Shown: positions 52,592 to 61,224 of the stretch, piece by piece
Layout: each line of letters opens with the position of its first letter
Position numbering within the stretch: position 1 is the first letter of the stretch
DNA from: Streptomyces actinomycinicus
Lineage (GTDB): Bacteria; Actinomycetota; Actinomycetes; Streptomycetales; Streptomycetaceae
Direction of reading: 5' to 3'
Length of the DNA stretch: 64,000 bases
Assembly: GCF_016741775.1 (NCBI RefSeq)
Contig: NZ_JAERRK010000002.1
Span: 124,001-188,000, forward strand
Program-made: the position numbers and the translations under genes
The notes under the pieces: generated by a model
Databases searched by the model: none
The model's input: the letters and a program-made list of their open reading frames with translations, nothing else
Told to the model about the DNA's origin: nothing

Positions 52592-53521
52592 TCAACGCCG
52601 CCGCAGATCGGCGACCCGCCCCCGCTCGGCCCCCGCCGGCTCCCCGTACCCCGCTCCGGACCGAAGCGCCATCCCCCTCCGAGGCCCCGGCAGGGGAGCG
52701 CGCCGCGCCGGGGCCTGCTCACCCCCCGGAGGCGCTCCGTTCGCCCCCGCCACGGCGATCTGCACCCCCTGATCGGCGAGCGCCTGCAACTCCGTGGCCG
52801 CACGGTCGTCGTGGGCCGGCGGCTCGTCGGTGACCAGCCGGGTGATGAGGTCCGTCGGCACGGTCTGGAACATGGTGTCCGTGCCGAGCTTGGTGTGGTC
52901 GGCGAGGACCACGACCTCCGCCGCGGCCTGCACCAGCGCCCGGTCCACGGACGCGGACAGCATGTTGGACGTCGACAGCCCGCGTTCGGCGGTCAGACCA
53001 CTCCCGGAGAGGAAGGCCCTGGACACCCGCAGCCCCTGCAGGGACTGTTCGGCCCCGGAGCCGACGAGGGCGTAGTTGGAGCCGCGCAGGGTGCCGCCGG
53101 TCATCACGACCTCCACCCGGTTGGCATGGGCCAACGCCTGGGCCACCAGCAGGGAGTTGGTGACCACGGTCAGGCCAGGCACGCGGGCGAGCCGGCGGGC
53201 CAGCTCCTGCGTGGTCGTACCGGCGCCGACCACGATGGCCTCGCCTTCTTCGACGAGGCCCGCGGCGAGGTCGGCGATGGCCGTCTTCTCGGCGGTCGCG
53301 AGATGGGACTTCTGCGGGAAGCCGGACTCTCGCGTGAACCCGCCCGGCAGTACCGCACCGCCGTGCCGGCGGTCGAGGAGTCCTTCTGCCTCCAGTGCCC
53401 GCACGTCCCGCCGTACGGTCACTTCAGAGGTCTGGACGACGCGGGCGAGCTCACGGAGCGACACGGCACCGTTCGCTCGCACCATTTCGAGGATCAATTG
53501 GCGACGTTCAGCAGCGAACAC
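52592..53521 (-). CDS. DeoR-family transcriptional regulator
   Basis: A 309-aa protein. The N-terminal winged helix (residues 1-57: ERRQLILEMVRANGAVSLRE with recognition helix SEVTVRRDVRALE) and the sugar-phosphate-sensing ISOCOT-like domain (VVGAGTTTQELARRL, VVTNSLLVAQAL, GGTLRGSNYALVG) are typical. The normal domain ends near residue 255; the last about 50 residues are Arg/Pro/Gly-rich, and the gene ends inside a repeat array, so the tail may be an acquired extension. The family represses sugar or nucleoside catabolic genes and responds to phosphosugars, so it is a candidate for control of the nearby PNP/deoC genes. It starts at GTG (53519-53521). Confidence 0.9.
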   Translation of the reverse strand: MFAAERRQLILEMVRANGAVSLRELARVVQTSEVTVRRDVRALEAEGLLDRRHGGAVLPGGFTRESGFPQKSHLATAEKTAIADLAAGLVEEGEAIVVGAGTTTQELARRLARVPGLTVVTNSLLVAQALAHANRVEVVMTGGTLRGSNYALVGSGAEQSLQGLRVSRAFLSGSGLTAERGLSTSNMLSASVDRALVQAAAEVVVLADHTKLGTDTMFQTVPTDLITRLVTDEPPAHDDRAATELQALADQGVQIAVAGANGAPPGGEQAPARRAPLPGPRRGMALRSGAGYGEPAGAERGRVADLRRR

Positions 53522-53548
53522 GAAACTGACAGTAACCCCAGCGACCGT

Positions 53549-53561
53549 CTGCTTTCAGCAG
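53549..53561 (-). promoter_or_regulatory. Palindrome upstream of the deoR-type gene
   Basis: CTGCT-TTC-AGCAG is a perfect inverted repeat 28-40 bp before the GTG start. It may be an autoregulatory site; DeoR-family operators often contain TTTC words. Confidence 0.35.
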
Positions 53562-53687
53562 TTTGCGCCGAATAACAGAAGTTGTTCGCATGGCAGGGCG
53601 GGAGGTGGTATAGCACCTACCCGCCCCGACTATGCCGCCCGCACACGCGGCAACTCCCTGTGACCAGCGGGGAGATCGCCCGGGCCG

Positions 53688-55136
53688 TCAGGCCTCCGCG
53701 CTCGCCTTGCGGGTGTGCAGCTGCCGGGCGACCTCCGCGATCGACCCCGAAAGGGAGGGGTACACCGTGAACGCGTTCGCGATCTGTTCGACCGTCAGAT
53801 TGTTGTCGACGGCGATCGAGATGGGGTGGATGAGTTCCGAGGCGCGCGGGGCCACGACCACACCGCCGACGACGATGCCCGTGCCCGGCCGGCAGAAGAT
53901 CTTCACGAAGCCGTCCCGGATGCCCTGCATCTTGGCGCGCGGGTTGCGCAGCAGGGGCAGCTTGACGACGCGGGCGTCGATCTTGCCGGCGTCGACGTCG
54001 GCCTGCGTGTAGCCGACGGTCGCGATCTCGGGGTCGGTGAAGACGTTCGAGGAGACCGTCTTGAGGTTCAGCGGGGCCACCGCGTCGCCGAGGAAGTGGT
54101 ACATGGCGATACGTCCCTGCATGGCGGCGACGGACGCGAGGGCGAAGACTCCGGTCACGTCACCGGCCGCGTAGACGCCGGGAGCGGTCGTGCGCGAGAC
54201 CTTGTCGGTCCAGATGTGCCCGGAGTCGCGCAGCTTGACCCCGGCCTCCTCCAGGCCGAGACCCGCGCTGTTGGGGATGGCGCCGACGGCCATGAGGCAG
54301 TGCGAGCCGGTGATCACGCGGCCGTCGGCCAGCGTCACCTCGACCCGGTCACCGACGCGCTTGGCGGACTGCGCGCGGGAGCGGGCCATGACGTTCATGC
54401 CGCGGCGCCGGAAGACGTCCTCGAGGACGGCGGCGGCGTCGGGGTCCTCGCCGGGCAGCACCCGGTCCCGGGAGGAGACGAGGGTGACCTTCGACCCCAG
54501 CGCCTGGTAGGCACCGGCGAACTCGGCACCGGTCACACCGGAGCCGACCACGATCAGCTCGTCCGGCAGCTCGGTGAGGTCGTAGACCTGGGTCCAGTTC
54601 AGGATGCGCTCGCCGTCGGGCTGGGCGTCGGGCAGCTCGCGCGGGTGACCGCCGGTGGCGATGAGCACGGCGTCGGCGGCGAGGGTCTCCTCGGTGCCGT
54701 CGGCGGCGGTGACGACGACCTTCCGGGACCCGTCGAGGGCCTGCATGCCGTCGAGCCGGCCACGGCCGCGCATGACCCGGGCGCCGGCGCGCGTGACGGA
54801 GGCGGTGATGTCATGGGACTGGGCGAGCGCGAGCCGCTTCACACGCCGGTTGACCTTGCCCAGGTCCACGCCGACGACCCGGGCCGCCTGCTCCATCGGC
54901 GGGGTGTCGTCGGCGACGATGATCCCCAGCTCCTCGTAGGAGGAGTCGAAGGTGGTCATCACCTCGGCCGTAGCGATTAGGGTCTTCGACGGCACGCAGT
55001 CGGTCAGTACCGACGCTCCGCCCAGACCGTCGCAGTCGACGACGGTCACCTCCGCGCCGAGCTGAGCGGCCACCAGCGCCGCTTCGTATCCGCCGGGTCC
55101 GCCACCGATGATCACGATCCGAGTCACGTACCCCAT
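53688..55136 (-). CDS. NAD(P)H:quinone reductase of the flavoprotein disulfide reductase family (LpdA-like)
   Basis: A 482-aa flavoprotein. FAD binding: [22 protein letters not shown](P) binding: [18 protein letters not shown]. Second FAD motif: YAAGDVTG. The dimerisation domain follows. The redox-active CxxxxC expected after the first domain reads [13 protein letters not shown], so the first Cys is Val and only one Cys remains. This is the pattern of mycobacterial LpdA (Rv3303c), an NAD(P)H-dependent quinone reductase, not a dihydrolipoamide dehydrogenase. It likely supports redox balance. ATG at 55136 is used; a GTG three codons later is an alternative. It is divergent from the gamma-glutamylcyclotransferase-like gene. 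Confidence 0.93.
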   Translation of the reverse strand: MGYVTRIVIIGGGPGGYEAALVAAQLGAEVTVVDCDGLGGASVLTDCVPSKTLIATAEVMTTFDSSYEELGIIVADDTPPMEQAARVVGVDLGKVNRRVKRLALAQSHDITASVTRAGARVMRGRGRLDGMQALDGSRKVVVTAADGTEETLAADAVLIATGGHPRELPDAQPDGERILNWTQVYDLTELPDELIVVGSGVTGAEFAGAYQALGSKVTLVSSRDRVLPGEDPDAAAVLEDVFRRRGMNVMARSRAQSAKRVGDRVEVTLADGRVITGSHCLMAVGAIPNSAGLGLEEAGVKLRDSGHIWTDKVSRTTAPGVYAAGDVTGVFALASVAAMQGRIAMYHFLGDAVAPLNLKTVSSNVFTDPEIATVGYTQADVDAGKIDARVVKLPLLRNPRAKMQGIRDGFVKIFCRPGTGIVVGGVVVAPRASELIHPISIAVDNNLTVEQIANAFTVYPSLSGSIAEVARQLHTRKASAEA

Positions 55137-55231
55137 TGTCCCGCACGCTTCAAGGTGCTACTGCCCGGGGGCGCCACGGGAGGCTCCCGGGGCACCGGGG
55201 CCGCGCGGTGCGGCTGCCGTACCCTCTCCCC

Positions 55232-55669
55232 ATGTCGCTCTATGCCGCGTACGCCGGCAACCTCGACGCGCGTCTGATGTCGCGCCGCGCCCCGCACTCC
55301 CCGCTGCGCGCCACCGGCTGGCTGAACGGCTGGCGGCTGACCTTCGGCGGCGAGCAGCTGGGCTGGGAGGGCGCACTGGCGACGATCGTCGAGGACCCGC
55401 TGGCCCAGGTCTTCGTCGGCCTGTACGACATCGCACCCATGGACGAGGAGTCGCTCGACCGTTGGGAGGGCGTGGGGCTGGAGATCTACCGGCGGGCACG
55501 CGTGCGCGTGCACACCCTGGACGGCGAGGAGCCGGCCTGGACGTACGTCCTCAACGGCTACGAGGGCGGGCTGCCGTCGGCGCGCTATCTGGGCGAGATC
55601 GCGGACGCGGTGGAGTCGGCGGGGGCCCCGCACGACTATGTGATGGAACTCCGCAAGCGCCCCTGCTGA
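55232..55669 (+). CDS. Gamma-glutamylcyclotransferase-like (AIG2 fold) protein
   Basis: A 145-aa protein. The start [16 protein letters not shown] is the YxxxxxN substrate loop of the GGCT/AIG2 fold, followed by a short ATIVEDP strand and the [16 protein letters not shown] acid segment ([15 protein letters not shown]). The family cyclises gamma-glutamylamines to 5-oxoproline, although many small bacterial members are uncharacterised. The start ATG has no strong ribosome site and may be leaderless. It lies divergent from the quinone reductase and 134 bp upstream of PNP. Confidence 0.85.
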   Translation: MSLYAAYAGNLDARLMSRRAPHSPLRATGWLNGWRLTFGGEQLGWEGALATIVEDPLAQVFVGLYDIAPMDEESLDRWEGVGLEIYRRARVRVHTLDGEEPAWTYVLNGYEGGLPSARYLGEIADAVESAGAPHDYVMELRKRPC

Positions 55670-55766
55670 GCCCGCCCCACCCCTTCCGCCTGCGGTTTTC
55701 CGCCCTTTCTCGCGCTGTTTGTGGAAACCGACAAGACAACGGACGCAATCCCGTCGGCTCTGGCAT

Positions 55767-55796
55767 CTACGCGCGTAGGCGAAGACCGGTTACCCT
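55767..55796 (+). promoter_or_regulatory. PNP promoter region with palindrome CTACGCGCGTAG
   Basis: The perfect 12-bp palindrome occupies 55767-55778, at the expected -35 position. A -10-like TACCCT lies at 55791-55796 and ends 7 bp before the PNP GTG (55804), which has no ribosome site, so the mRNA is probably leaderless. The same palindrome lies inside the deoC promoter at 61200. A shared repressor of nucleoside genes is inferred. Confidence 0.6.
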
Positions 55797-55803
55797 CGTC
55801 GGC

Positions 55804-56628
55804 GTGAACGCATCTCTTCTTCCGGACGACATCCAGGGCGACCCGTACGCCGCCGCCGACGCCGCCGCCGCGCGCCTGCGCGAACTCACCGGCGCCGAGA
55901 CCCACGACGTCGCCCTCGTGATGGGCTCCGGCTGGGCTCCGGCCGTCGACGCCCTGGGCGCACCCGACGCCGAGTTCCAGGTCACCGAGCTGCCCGGCTT
56001 CCCGCCGCCGGCCGTCGAGGGGCACGGCGGCAAGATCCGCTCGTACTCCTTCGGTGACAAGCGCGCCCTGGTCTTCCTGGGCCGCACCCACTACTACGAG
56101 GGCCGTGGCGTCGCCGCCGTCGCCCACGGCGTCCGCACCGCCGTCGCCGCCGGCTGCAAGACCATCGTGCTGACCAACGGCTGCGGCGGCCTGCGCGAGG
56201 GCATGCGCCCCGGCCAGCCGGTGCTGATCAGCGACCACATCAACCTCACGGCGACCTCCCCGATCGTCGGCGCCAACTTCGTCGACCTGACGGACCTGTA
56301 CTCGCCGCGCCTGCGCGCCCTGTGCAAGGAGATCGACCCCACGCTGGAGGAGGGCGTCTACGCCCAGTTCCCCGGCCCGCACTACGAGACCCCGGCCGAG
56401 ATCCGCATGGCCCGCGTCATCGGCGCGGACCTGGTCGGCATGTCCACGGTCCTCGAGGCGATCGCCGCGCGTGAGGCGGGCGCCGAGGTGCTGGGCATCT
56501 CGCTGGTCACCAACCTGGCCGCGGGCATGACCGGCGAGCCCCTCAACCACGAAGAGGTCCTCCAGGCCGGCCGCGACTCGGCGGCCCGGATGGGCGAGCT
56601 GCTGGGCCGGGTGCTGGGCAAGCTGTAA
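55804..56628 (+). CDS. Purine-nucleoside phosphorylase (trimeric class)
   Basis: A 274-aa enzyme. Class-II (trimeric) PNP motifs are [11 protein letters not shown] (phosphate loop), [30 protein letters not shown] (phosphate), [16 protein letters not shown] and the base-binding VTNLAAGM. It cleaves purine (deoxy)nucleosides with phosphate to the base and (deoxy)ribose-1-phosphate. Its product feeds the mutase next door and, after deoxyribose-5-phosphate formation, DeoC. Start GTG at 55804 fits the leaderless promoter. The mutase gene starts 113 bp downstream on the same strand, so they could be co-transcribed. Confidence 0.95.
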   Translation: MNASLLPDDIQGDPYAAADAAAARLRELTGAETHDVALVMGSGWAPAVDALGAPDAEFQVTELPGFPPPAVEGHGGKIRSYSFGDKRALVFLGRTHYYEGRGVAAVAHGVRTAVAAGCKTIVLTNGCGGLREGMRPGQPVLISDHINLTATSPIVGANFVDLTDLYSPRLRALCKEIDPTLEEGVYAQFPGPHYETPAEIRMARVIGADLVGMSTVLEAIAAREAGAEVLGISLVTNLAAGMTGEPLNHEEVLQAGRDSAARMGELLGRVLGKL

Positions 56629-56741
56629 GGGCCGCCGAGCCCAACGGCCCACCTCCCGGCCGGCCGAGCCGGGTGGGCGGTGGGCGAACGGGGGTCTGGG
56701 GGCCGGGCCCCCAGCGGAGACTAGGAGAGGTTGATCCCAAG

Positions 56742-58388
56742 GTGCACGACGATCTCATCGGCCGGGCCGAGGCGTGGCTCGCCGAGGACCCCGACCAGGA
56801 GACGCGCGACGAACTCGCCAAGCTGATCGAGTCCGGCGACGTGGCAGAGCTGGCGGCCCGCTTCGGCGGCACGCTCCAGTTCGGCACCGCCGGCCTGCGC
56901 GGCGAGCTGGGCGCCGGCCCGATGCGCATGAACCGCAGCGTCGTCATCCGCGCCGCCGCCGGTCTCGCCGCGTACCTCAAGAAGACCGGGACCCCCCACG
57001 GGGGCGACGACGCCGGCCTCGTCGTCATCGGCTACGACGCCCGCCACAAGTCCGCCGATTTCGCCCGCGACACCGCCGCCGTGATGACCGGTGCCGGCCT
57101 GCGCGCGGCCGTACTCCCCCGCCCGCTGCCCACCCCCGTCCTGGCCTTCGCGATAAGGCACCTCGGCGCGGTGGCCGGCGTGGAGGTCACCGCCAGCCAC
57201 AACCCGCCCCGGGACAACGGCTACAAGGTGTACCTCGGCGACGGCTCCCAGATCGTGCCTCCGGCCGACGCCGGGATCGCCGCCGAGATCGACGCGATCG
57301 CCTCGCTGCACGACGTACCCCGCCCGGACGCCGGCTGGGAGACCCTGGACGACGCGGTCCTGGACGCCTACCTGGCCCGTACGGACGCCGTCCTGGCGGC
57401 GGGCTCCCCGCGTACCGCCCGCACGGTCTACACGGCCATGCACGGCGTCGGCAAGGACGTCCTGCTGGCCGCGTTCGCCCGTGCCGGCTTCCCCGAGCCG
57501 GTCCTGGTCGCCGAGCAGGCCGAGCCGGACCCGGACTTCCCGACGGTCGCCTTCCCCAACCCGGAGGAGCCGGGCGCGATGGACCTGGCGTTCGCTCAGG
57601 CCCGCGCCACCGACCCGGACCTGGTCGTCGCCAACGACCCGGACGCCGACCGCTGCGCGGTCGCCGTCAAGGACGGCGGCGACTGGCGGATGCTGCGCGG
57701 TGACGAGGTCGGCGCGCTGCTCGCCGCCCACCTGGTCCGCCGCGGGGCGACGGGCACCTTCGCCGAGTCGATCGTCTCCTCCTCCCTGCTCGGCCGGATC
57801 GCCGGGAAGGCGGGCCTGCCGTACGAGGAGACCCTGACCGGCTTCAAGTGGATCGCCCGCGTGGACGGTCTGCGCTACGGCTACGAGGAGGCCCTCGGCT
57901 ACTGCGTGGACCCGGAGGGTGTGCGCGACAAGGACGGGATCACCGCCGCGCTGCTGATCACCGAGCTGGCGTCCGTGCTGAAGGAGGAGGGCCGTACCCT
58001 CCTGGACCTGCTGGACGGCCTGGCCGTGGAGCACGGTCTGCACGCCACCGACCAGCTGTCGGTCCGTGTCCAGGACCTGTCGCTGATCGCGGACGCGATG
58101 CGCCGCCTGCGCGAGCAGCCGCCGACCGAGCTGGCCGGCCTGCCCATCACCCGGGCCGAGGACCTGACCCGGGGGACGGACAGGCTGCCGCCCACGGACG
58201 GCCTGCGCTACACCCTCGACGGCGCCCGGGTCATCGTCCGCCCGAGCGGCACCGAGCCGAAGCTGAAGTGCTACCTGGAGGTCGTCGTACCGGTCGCCGC
58301 GCACGCCGGCCTGCCGGCCGCCCGCGCCCGTGCGACCGAGCTGCTGGCCGCCGTGAAGCGGGACCTGTCGGCGGCTGCCGGCATCTGA
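56742..58388 (+). CDS. Phospho-sugar mutase (phosphomannomutase/phosphopentomutase-type)
   Basis: A 548-aa alpha-D-phosphohexomutase. Domain 1 holds the phosphoserine motif TASHNPPRDNGYKVY, domain 2 the Mg-binding DPDADR, domain 3 the sugar-binding GFKW and GYEEALGYCVDP, and domain 4 the phosphate loop RPSGTEPKLKCY. Family members interconvert 1- and 6-phosphates of mannose/glucose; the long form next to PNP and deoC is often the phosphopentomutase-like PMM of actinobacteria, moving phosphate from C1 to C5 of (deoxy)ribose. Sequence alone cannot fix this. GTG at 56742 follows GGAGAGG. A strong terminator follows. Confidence 0.93.
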   Translation: MHDDLIGRAEAWLAEDPDQETRDELAKLIESGDVAELAARFGGTLQFGTAGLRGELGAGPMRMNRSVVIRAAAGLAAYLKKTGTPHGGDDAGLVVIGYDARHKSADFARDTAAVMTGAGLRAAVLPRPLPTPVLAFAIRHLGAVAGVEVTASHNPPRDNGYKVYLGDGSQIVPPADAGIAAEIDAIASLHDVPRPDAGWETLDDAVLDAYLARTDAVLAAGSPRTARTVYTAMHGVGKDVLLAAFARAGFPEPVLVAEQAEPDPDFPTVAFPNPEEPGAMDLAFAQARATDPDLVVANDPDADRCAVAVKDGGDWRMLRGDEVGALLAAHLVRRGATGTFAESIVSSSLLGRIAGKAGLPYEETLTGFKWIARVDGLRYGYEEALGYCVDPEGVRDKDGITAALLITELASVLKEEGRTLLDLLDGLAVEHGLHATDQLSVRVQDLSLIADAMRRLREQPPTELAGLPITRAEDLTRGTDRLPPTDGLRYTLDGARVIVRPSGTEPKLKCYLEVVVPVAAHAGLPAARARATELLAAVKRDLSAAAGI

Positions 58389-58422
58389 CACACGTCCGGC
58401 GCGCGTTGGACGCACCACTCCG

Positions 58423-58458
58423 TCGGGGTGCCCCCGGTCCGTTCCGGGGGCACCCCGA
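58423..58458. terminator. Two-way terminator after the mutase gene
   Basis: TCGGGGTGCCCCCGG pairs perfectly with CCGGGGGCACCCCGA around a 6-nt loop. It separates the mutase (+) from the PH-domain protein gene (-, stop at 58467). Confidence 0.85.
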
Positions 58459-58466
58459 CGGCGCGT

Positions 58467-60206
58467 CTACGGAAGGAACGCCAGGGCCGCGGTCCAGGCC
58501 AGCGCCAGCAGGACCGCGAGCGGCCACAGCGGCCGGCCCCGGCCGCCGCCCTCGGCGGGAACGGAGGGGCGCAGTGCGGGGTCCCGCCACAGCACCGCGA
58601 TCTCGGCGGCCGTCCGCTCGTACGGGTGCAGCAGGCCGAACCTGCGCTCGAGCCAGGGCATCCGGGGCGCGTAGACGGCCCACTCGGTGAAGGCGGCCCG
58701 CCGGCTGTCGACCTTCAGCTCGACCCCGTCGCACTCGACCGTCTTCACGTCGTCCCAGGCGATGTGCCGGGTGCCGCGCAGCCCGTTGAACCACAGCCCC
58801 TCGCTGTCGGCGGTGATCCGCCAGGCGAACCAGCGCGGCAGCCAGGACGCCGCCGCCAGCCCGGCGGCCCCGCCGAGCAGACGGCCCCACGCGTCCGTCT
58901 CGCCCGCGAACAGGCCGAGACCCCACAGGAGGACCACGAGTCCGGTGAGCCGGTCGAGCAGGCCGGCCCGCCACTGCCGCACGCCCGCCGGGGTGCCGCC
59001 GGCCGCCTCCGGGGCAAGCGGCTCCCCAGCGCCCGTCTGCCAGGCGGCCGTCTCCCGGGCGGCGGTCTCCCCGGCCGACCGCCGCAGCTCCGCGTAGGCC
59101 TCCTCCCGGTCCGTCCGGCGCCTCTCCGCGGCCAGCGCCCGCCGCACCTCGCCGTCGGACAGCGGCCGCACGGGCCCCGACGACCGTTCCAGCACCGGTG
59201 GCGCACCCGGCTCCTCGTCGGCCGTGAGCAGCAGGACCTCCGCTCCGTCCCAGGGCACGCCGTACAGCACGGCCTCCCGCAGCGGCCCCGGCCCCTCGCG
59301 CCCGATCCTGGCCAGGAACCGCTCCAGCTCCTCCTCGTCCTCGTCGTCCTCGTCGTCCTCGTCGTCCTCGTCAGCCTCGTCGTCGGCCGGTTCGGTGACG
59401 GATACCCGGAACAGCGGCCGCAGCCCGGCCGTGTCGTCGGCGGCGAAGACCTCCGTGTCGGCGTCGGCGCTCTCGCGCACGAGCACCCGGAGCACGGGCG
59501 CGGGTGCGCCGCGCAGCGTGCGGGCCCGGCGCCGTGCGAGCAGTCCGGAGACGAGCGCGGTCAGGCCCTGTCCGGCCACCAGCCAGGCGAGCGCCGGTAC
59601 CGCACGGGCCGCCTCGGCCGAGCCGGCGGTGTGGGCCGAGGTGTAGCCGAGGGCAGCCGCCCCGAGCGCGAGCAGAACGCCCCCGCACCCGATCAGGAAC
59701 AGTCCGCGGGGCAGCGGCCGGTCCGCGTCCGGCAGCGGCGCGGTGACACCGCCGGCCGCCTCCCGGGCCCGCTCCCGCTGGCTGCGCCGGGCCGCCAGCC
59801 GCAGCACGGCCACCGCCCAGGCCGCCGCCAGGACGGCCGCGACCGCCACCGTCTCCGGCAGGGTCAGTCCGGGCCGCAGCACGAGCAGCAGCACCGCGAG
59901 CACGGGCGCCGACCACGGCACGATCTCCGGGCGCGCCCACAGCCACAGCCCGTGCAGCGCCGGCAGGGCGGCGACCCACGGCTGCCATCCGGCGGGCACG
60001 GCCAGCAGCCCGGTGACGCCCGCGGTGCCGGCCAGCGCGGCCACCAGATGGCGGTTCCGGACGGGCAGGGGCACCCACCGGGGCGGCAGTGCGTCGAGCC
60101 AGCGGCGGGCGTCCTTCCCACGCCAGGACGGACAGCCGTCGGGCACGGCCGCGGCGCGCAGGACGGAAACGGGCAGCGGCAGCGGCCCTCCCGGAATCGT
60201 GCTCAT
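58467..60206 (-). CDS. Large membrane protein with C-terminal PH-like domain
   Basis: A 579-aa protein with about eight transmembrane segments in two blocks (about 52-135 and 165-220, then about 430-475), separated by an acidic cytoplasmic region (about 255-400). The acidic core (DEADEDDEDDEDDEDEEE-like) comes from a GTCCTC-type microsatellite. After the last helices is a bacterial PH-like domain (GLWFNGLRGTRHIAWDDVKT through VELKVDSRRAAFTEWAVYAP). A further helix ends the protein. PH-like domains of this type occur in envelope membrane proteins of unknown function. The next gene (60393) encodes a smaller PH-domain membrane protein on the same strand. Confidence 0.82.
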   Translation of the reverse strand: MSTIPGGPLPLPVSVLRAAAVPDGCPSWRGKDARRWLDALPPRWVPLPVRNRHLVAALAGTAGVTGLLAVPAGWQPWVAALPALHGLWLWARPEIVPWSAPVLAVLLLVLRPGLTLPETVAVAAVLAAAWAVAVLRLAARRSQRERAREAAGGVTAPLPDADRPLPRGLFLIGCGGVLLALGAAALGYTSAHTAGSAEAARAVPALAWLVAGQGLTALVSGLLARRRARTLRGAPAPVLRVLVRESADADTEVFAADDTAGLRPLFRVSVTEPADDEADEDDEDDEDDEDEEELERFLARIGREGPGPLREAVLYGVPWDGAEVLLLTADEEPGAPPVLERSSGPVRPLSDGEVRRALAAERRRTDREEAYAELRRSAGETAARETAAWQTGAGEPLAPEAAGGTPAGVRQWRAGLLDRLTGLVVLLWGLGLFAGETDAWGRLLGGAAGLAAASWLPRWFAWRITADSEGLWFNGLRGTRHIAWDDVKTVECDGVELKVDSRRAAFTEWAVYAPRMPWLERRFGLLHPYERTAAEIAVLWRDPALRPSVPAEGGGRGRPLWPLAVLLALAWTAALAFLP

Positions 60207-60301
60207 GGTTGTCCAGACACTCGATGGGCGGTGGACGGTCGGGCCGCCATCGGCCCCACCGCCACTCCCGCAGTCCGCTCTCAGCCCCGAGCCGCCTCAG
60301 C

Positions 60302-60399
60302 GGCACCGGTGTCGCCGTCGCTCCCGTGGCCGCCTCAGCCCCGCAGCCGCCTCAGCCCCGGCACCGGCGTTGCCGTCGCTCCCGTGGCCGCCTCAGCCC
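60302..60399. repeat. Two 40-bp direct repeats around the PH-gene stop codon
   Basis: GGCACCGG and GCCGTCGCTCCCGTGGCCGC are present in both copies, starting at 60302 and 60360. The second copy contains the stop codon and last codons of the PH-domain gene, and the first lies downstream of it. They differ at two positions only. Local duplication is the simplest reading. Confidence 0.7.
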
Positions 60400-61094
60400 A
60401 CGGCCAGCAGGATCGCCAGCAGTACGGCTCCCGCCACCGCCGGTGCGATCACCTCGTACGCCCAGCGCACGGTGACCTCCCCCTGGGCGGACTCGGCCTC
60501 GGCGCGGCGCTCCTGCAGCTCGCGCAGGTCGTCCATGACCTTGTCGGTCTGTGCCCGGGCCGGCCCGGGGTCGCTGCCGCGCAGGCCGAAGCCGCCGAAG
60601 CCCAACCCGCTCGGCGCGAGCCCCCCGCCGGAGCTGCCCGGGGTGATGCCGCGCGCGGCCTCCGCCGCCGCCCGCTCCTGTCGGCGGGTCGCCTTCTTGC
60701 GGGCACGCAGCGAGACGGGCACGGCCCACAGCTGGTACTTGGTGCCGGAGCCGGCGACGACCTCGTTGGAGTAGCTGGAGCGCAGCCCACCGACCGCGCC
60801 CCAGGGCACGGTGATCACCCGGAGCGGGTTGCGGATGCGCAGCCGGTCCTCGCTGGCGAAGACCGCGGGGCGGATCGTGAAAGCGGTCACCAGCGGAACG
60901 GCCAGGATCATCCCGGCGAGCGCCAGCCACGGGACGCGGCCGTGCCCCTTGATCAGCGCGTCGAAGCCCAGCCAGAGGACGACCACGATCAGCAGCACGC
61001 CGGCCGCGATGCCCAGGGGCGAGCGGTAGATCCGGTCCCGGGCGGCGGGCGCCGGGGGCTGTGACGCGGGTGACGAGTGGTCCGGGGTGGTCAT
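60393..61094 (-). CDS. PH-domain membrane protein
   Basis: A 233-aa protein. Two transmembrane helices (about 26-45 and 55-75) are followed by a PH-like domain (RIRNPLRVITVPWGAVGGLR, then KYQLWAVPVSLRARKKATRR), a Gly/Ser-rich loop, a coiled-coil-like segment (VMDDLRELQERRAEAESAQ) and a final hydrophobic helix. ATG at 61094 (MTTPDHSS) is used; GTG at 61115 is an alternative. It is divergent from deoC; the 130-bp region between them contains the deoC operator. Function unknown, perhaps membrane stress or lipid sensing. Confidence 0.85.
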   Translation of the reverse strand: MTTPDHSSPASQPPAPAARDRIYRSPLGIAAGVLLIVVVLWLGFDALIKGHGRVPWLALAGMILAVPLVTAFTIRPAVFASEDRLRIRNPLRVITVPWGAVGGLRSSYSNEVVAGSGTKYQLWAVPVSLRARKKATRRQERAAAEAARGITPGSSGGGLAPSGLGFGGFGLRGSDPGPARAQTDKVMDDLRELQERRAEAESAQGEVTVRWAYEVIAPAVAGAVLLAILLAVG

Positions 61095-61189
61095 GGTGCC
61101 GATTGTGCCCGACACCGTGGACGGTGCGACCGGGCCCCCGGGAACCGGCGCTCATCCGTGATCTCCGGACGCGGAACGAGCAGCGGGGG

Positions 61190-61218
61190 TGTACAGCCGC
61201 TACGCGCGTAGATATGCT
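61190..61218 (+). promoter_or_regulatory. deoC promoter with palindrome CTACGCGCGTAG in the spacer
   Basis: TGTACA (61190-61195) and TATGCT (61213-61218) are 17 bp apart. The 12-bp palindrome (61200-61211) lies inside the spacer. Transcription should start at about 61225, the proposed GTG. The identical palindrome occurs before PNP (55767), extended in both by AT on one side. This is strong evidence for a common operator. Confidence 0.65.
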
Positions 61219-61224
61219 CGTGTG

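Noticed and set aside
51680..53575. 631-codon frame through accA2 and the repeats
   Set aside because: A shifted shadow of accA2 continuing across a terminator and the antisense of the DeoR-type gene.
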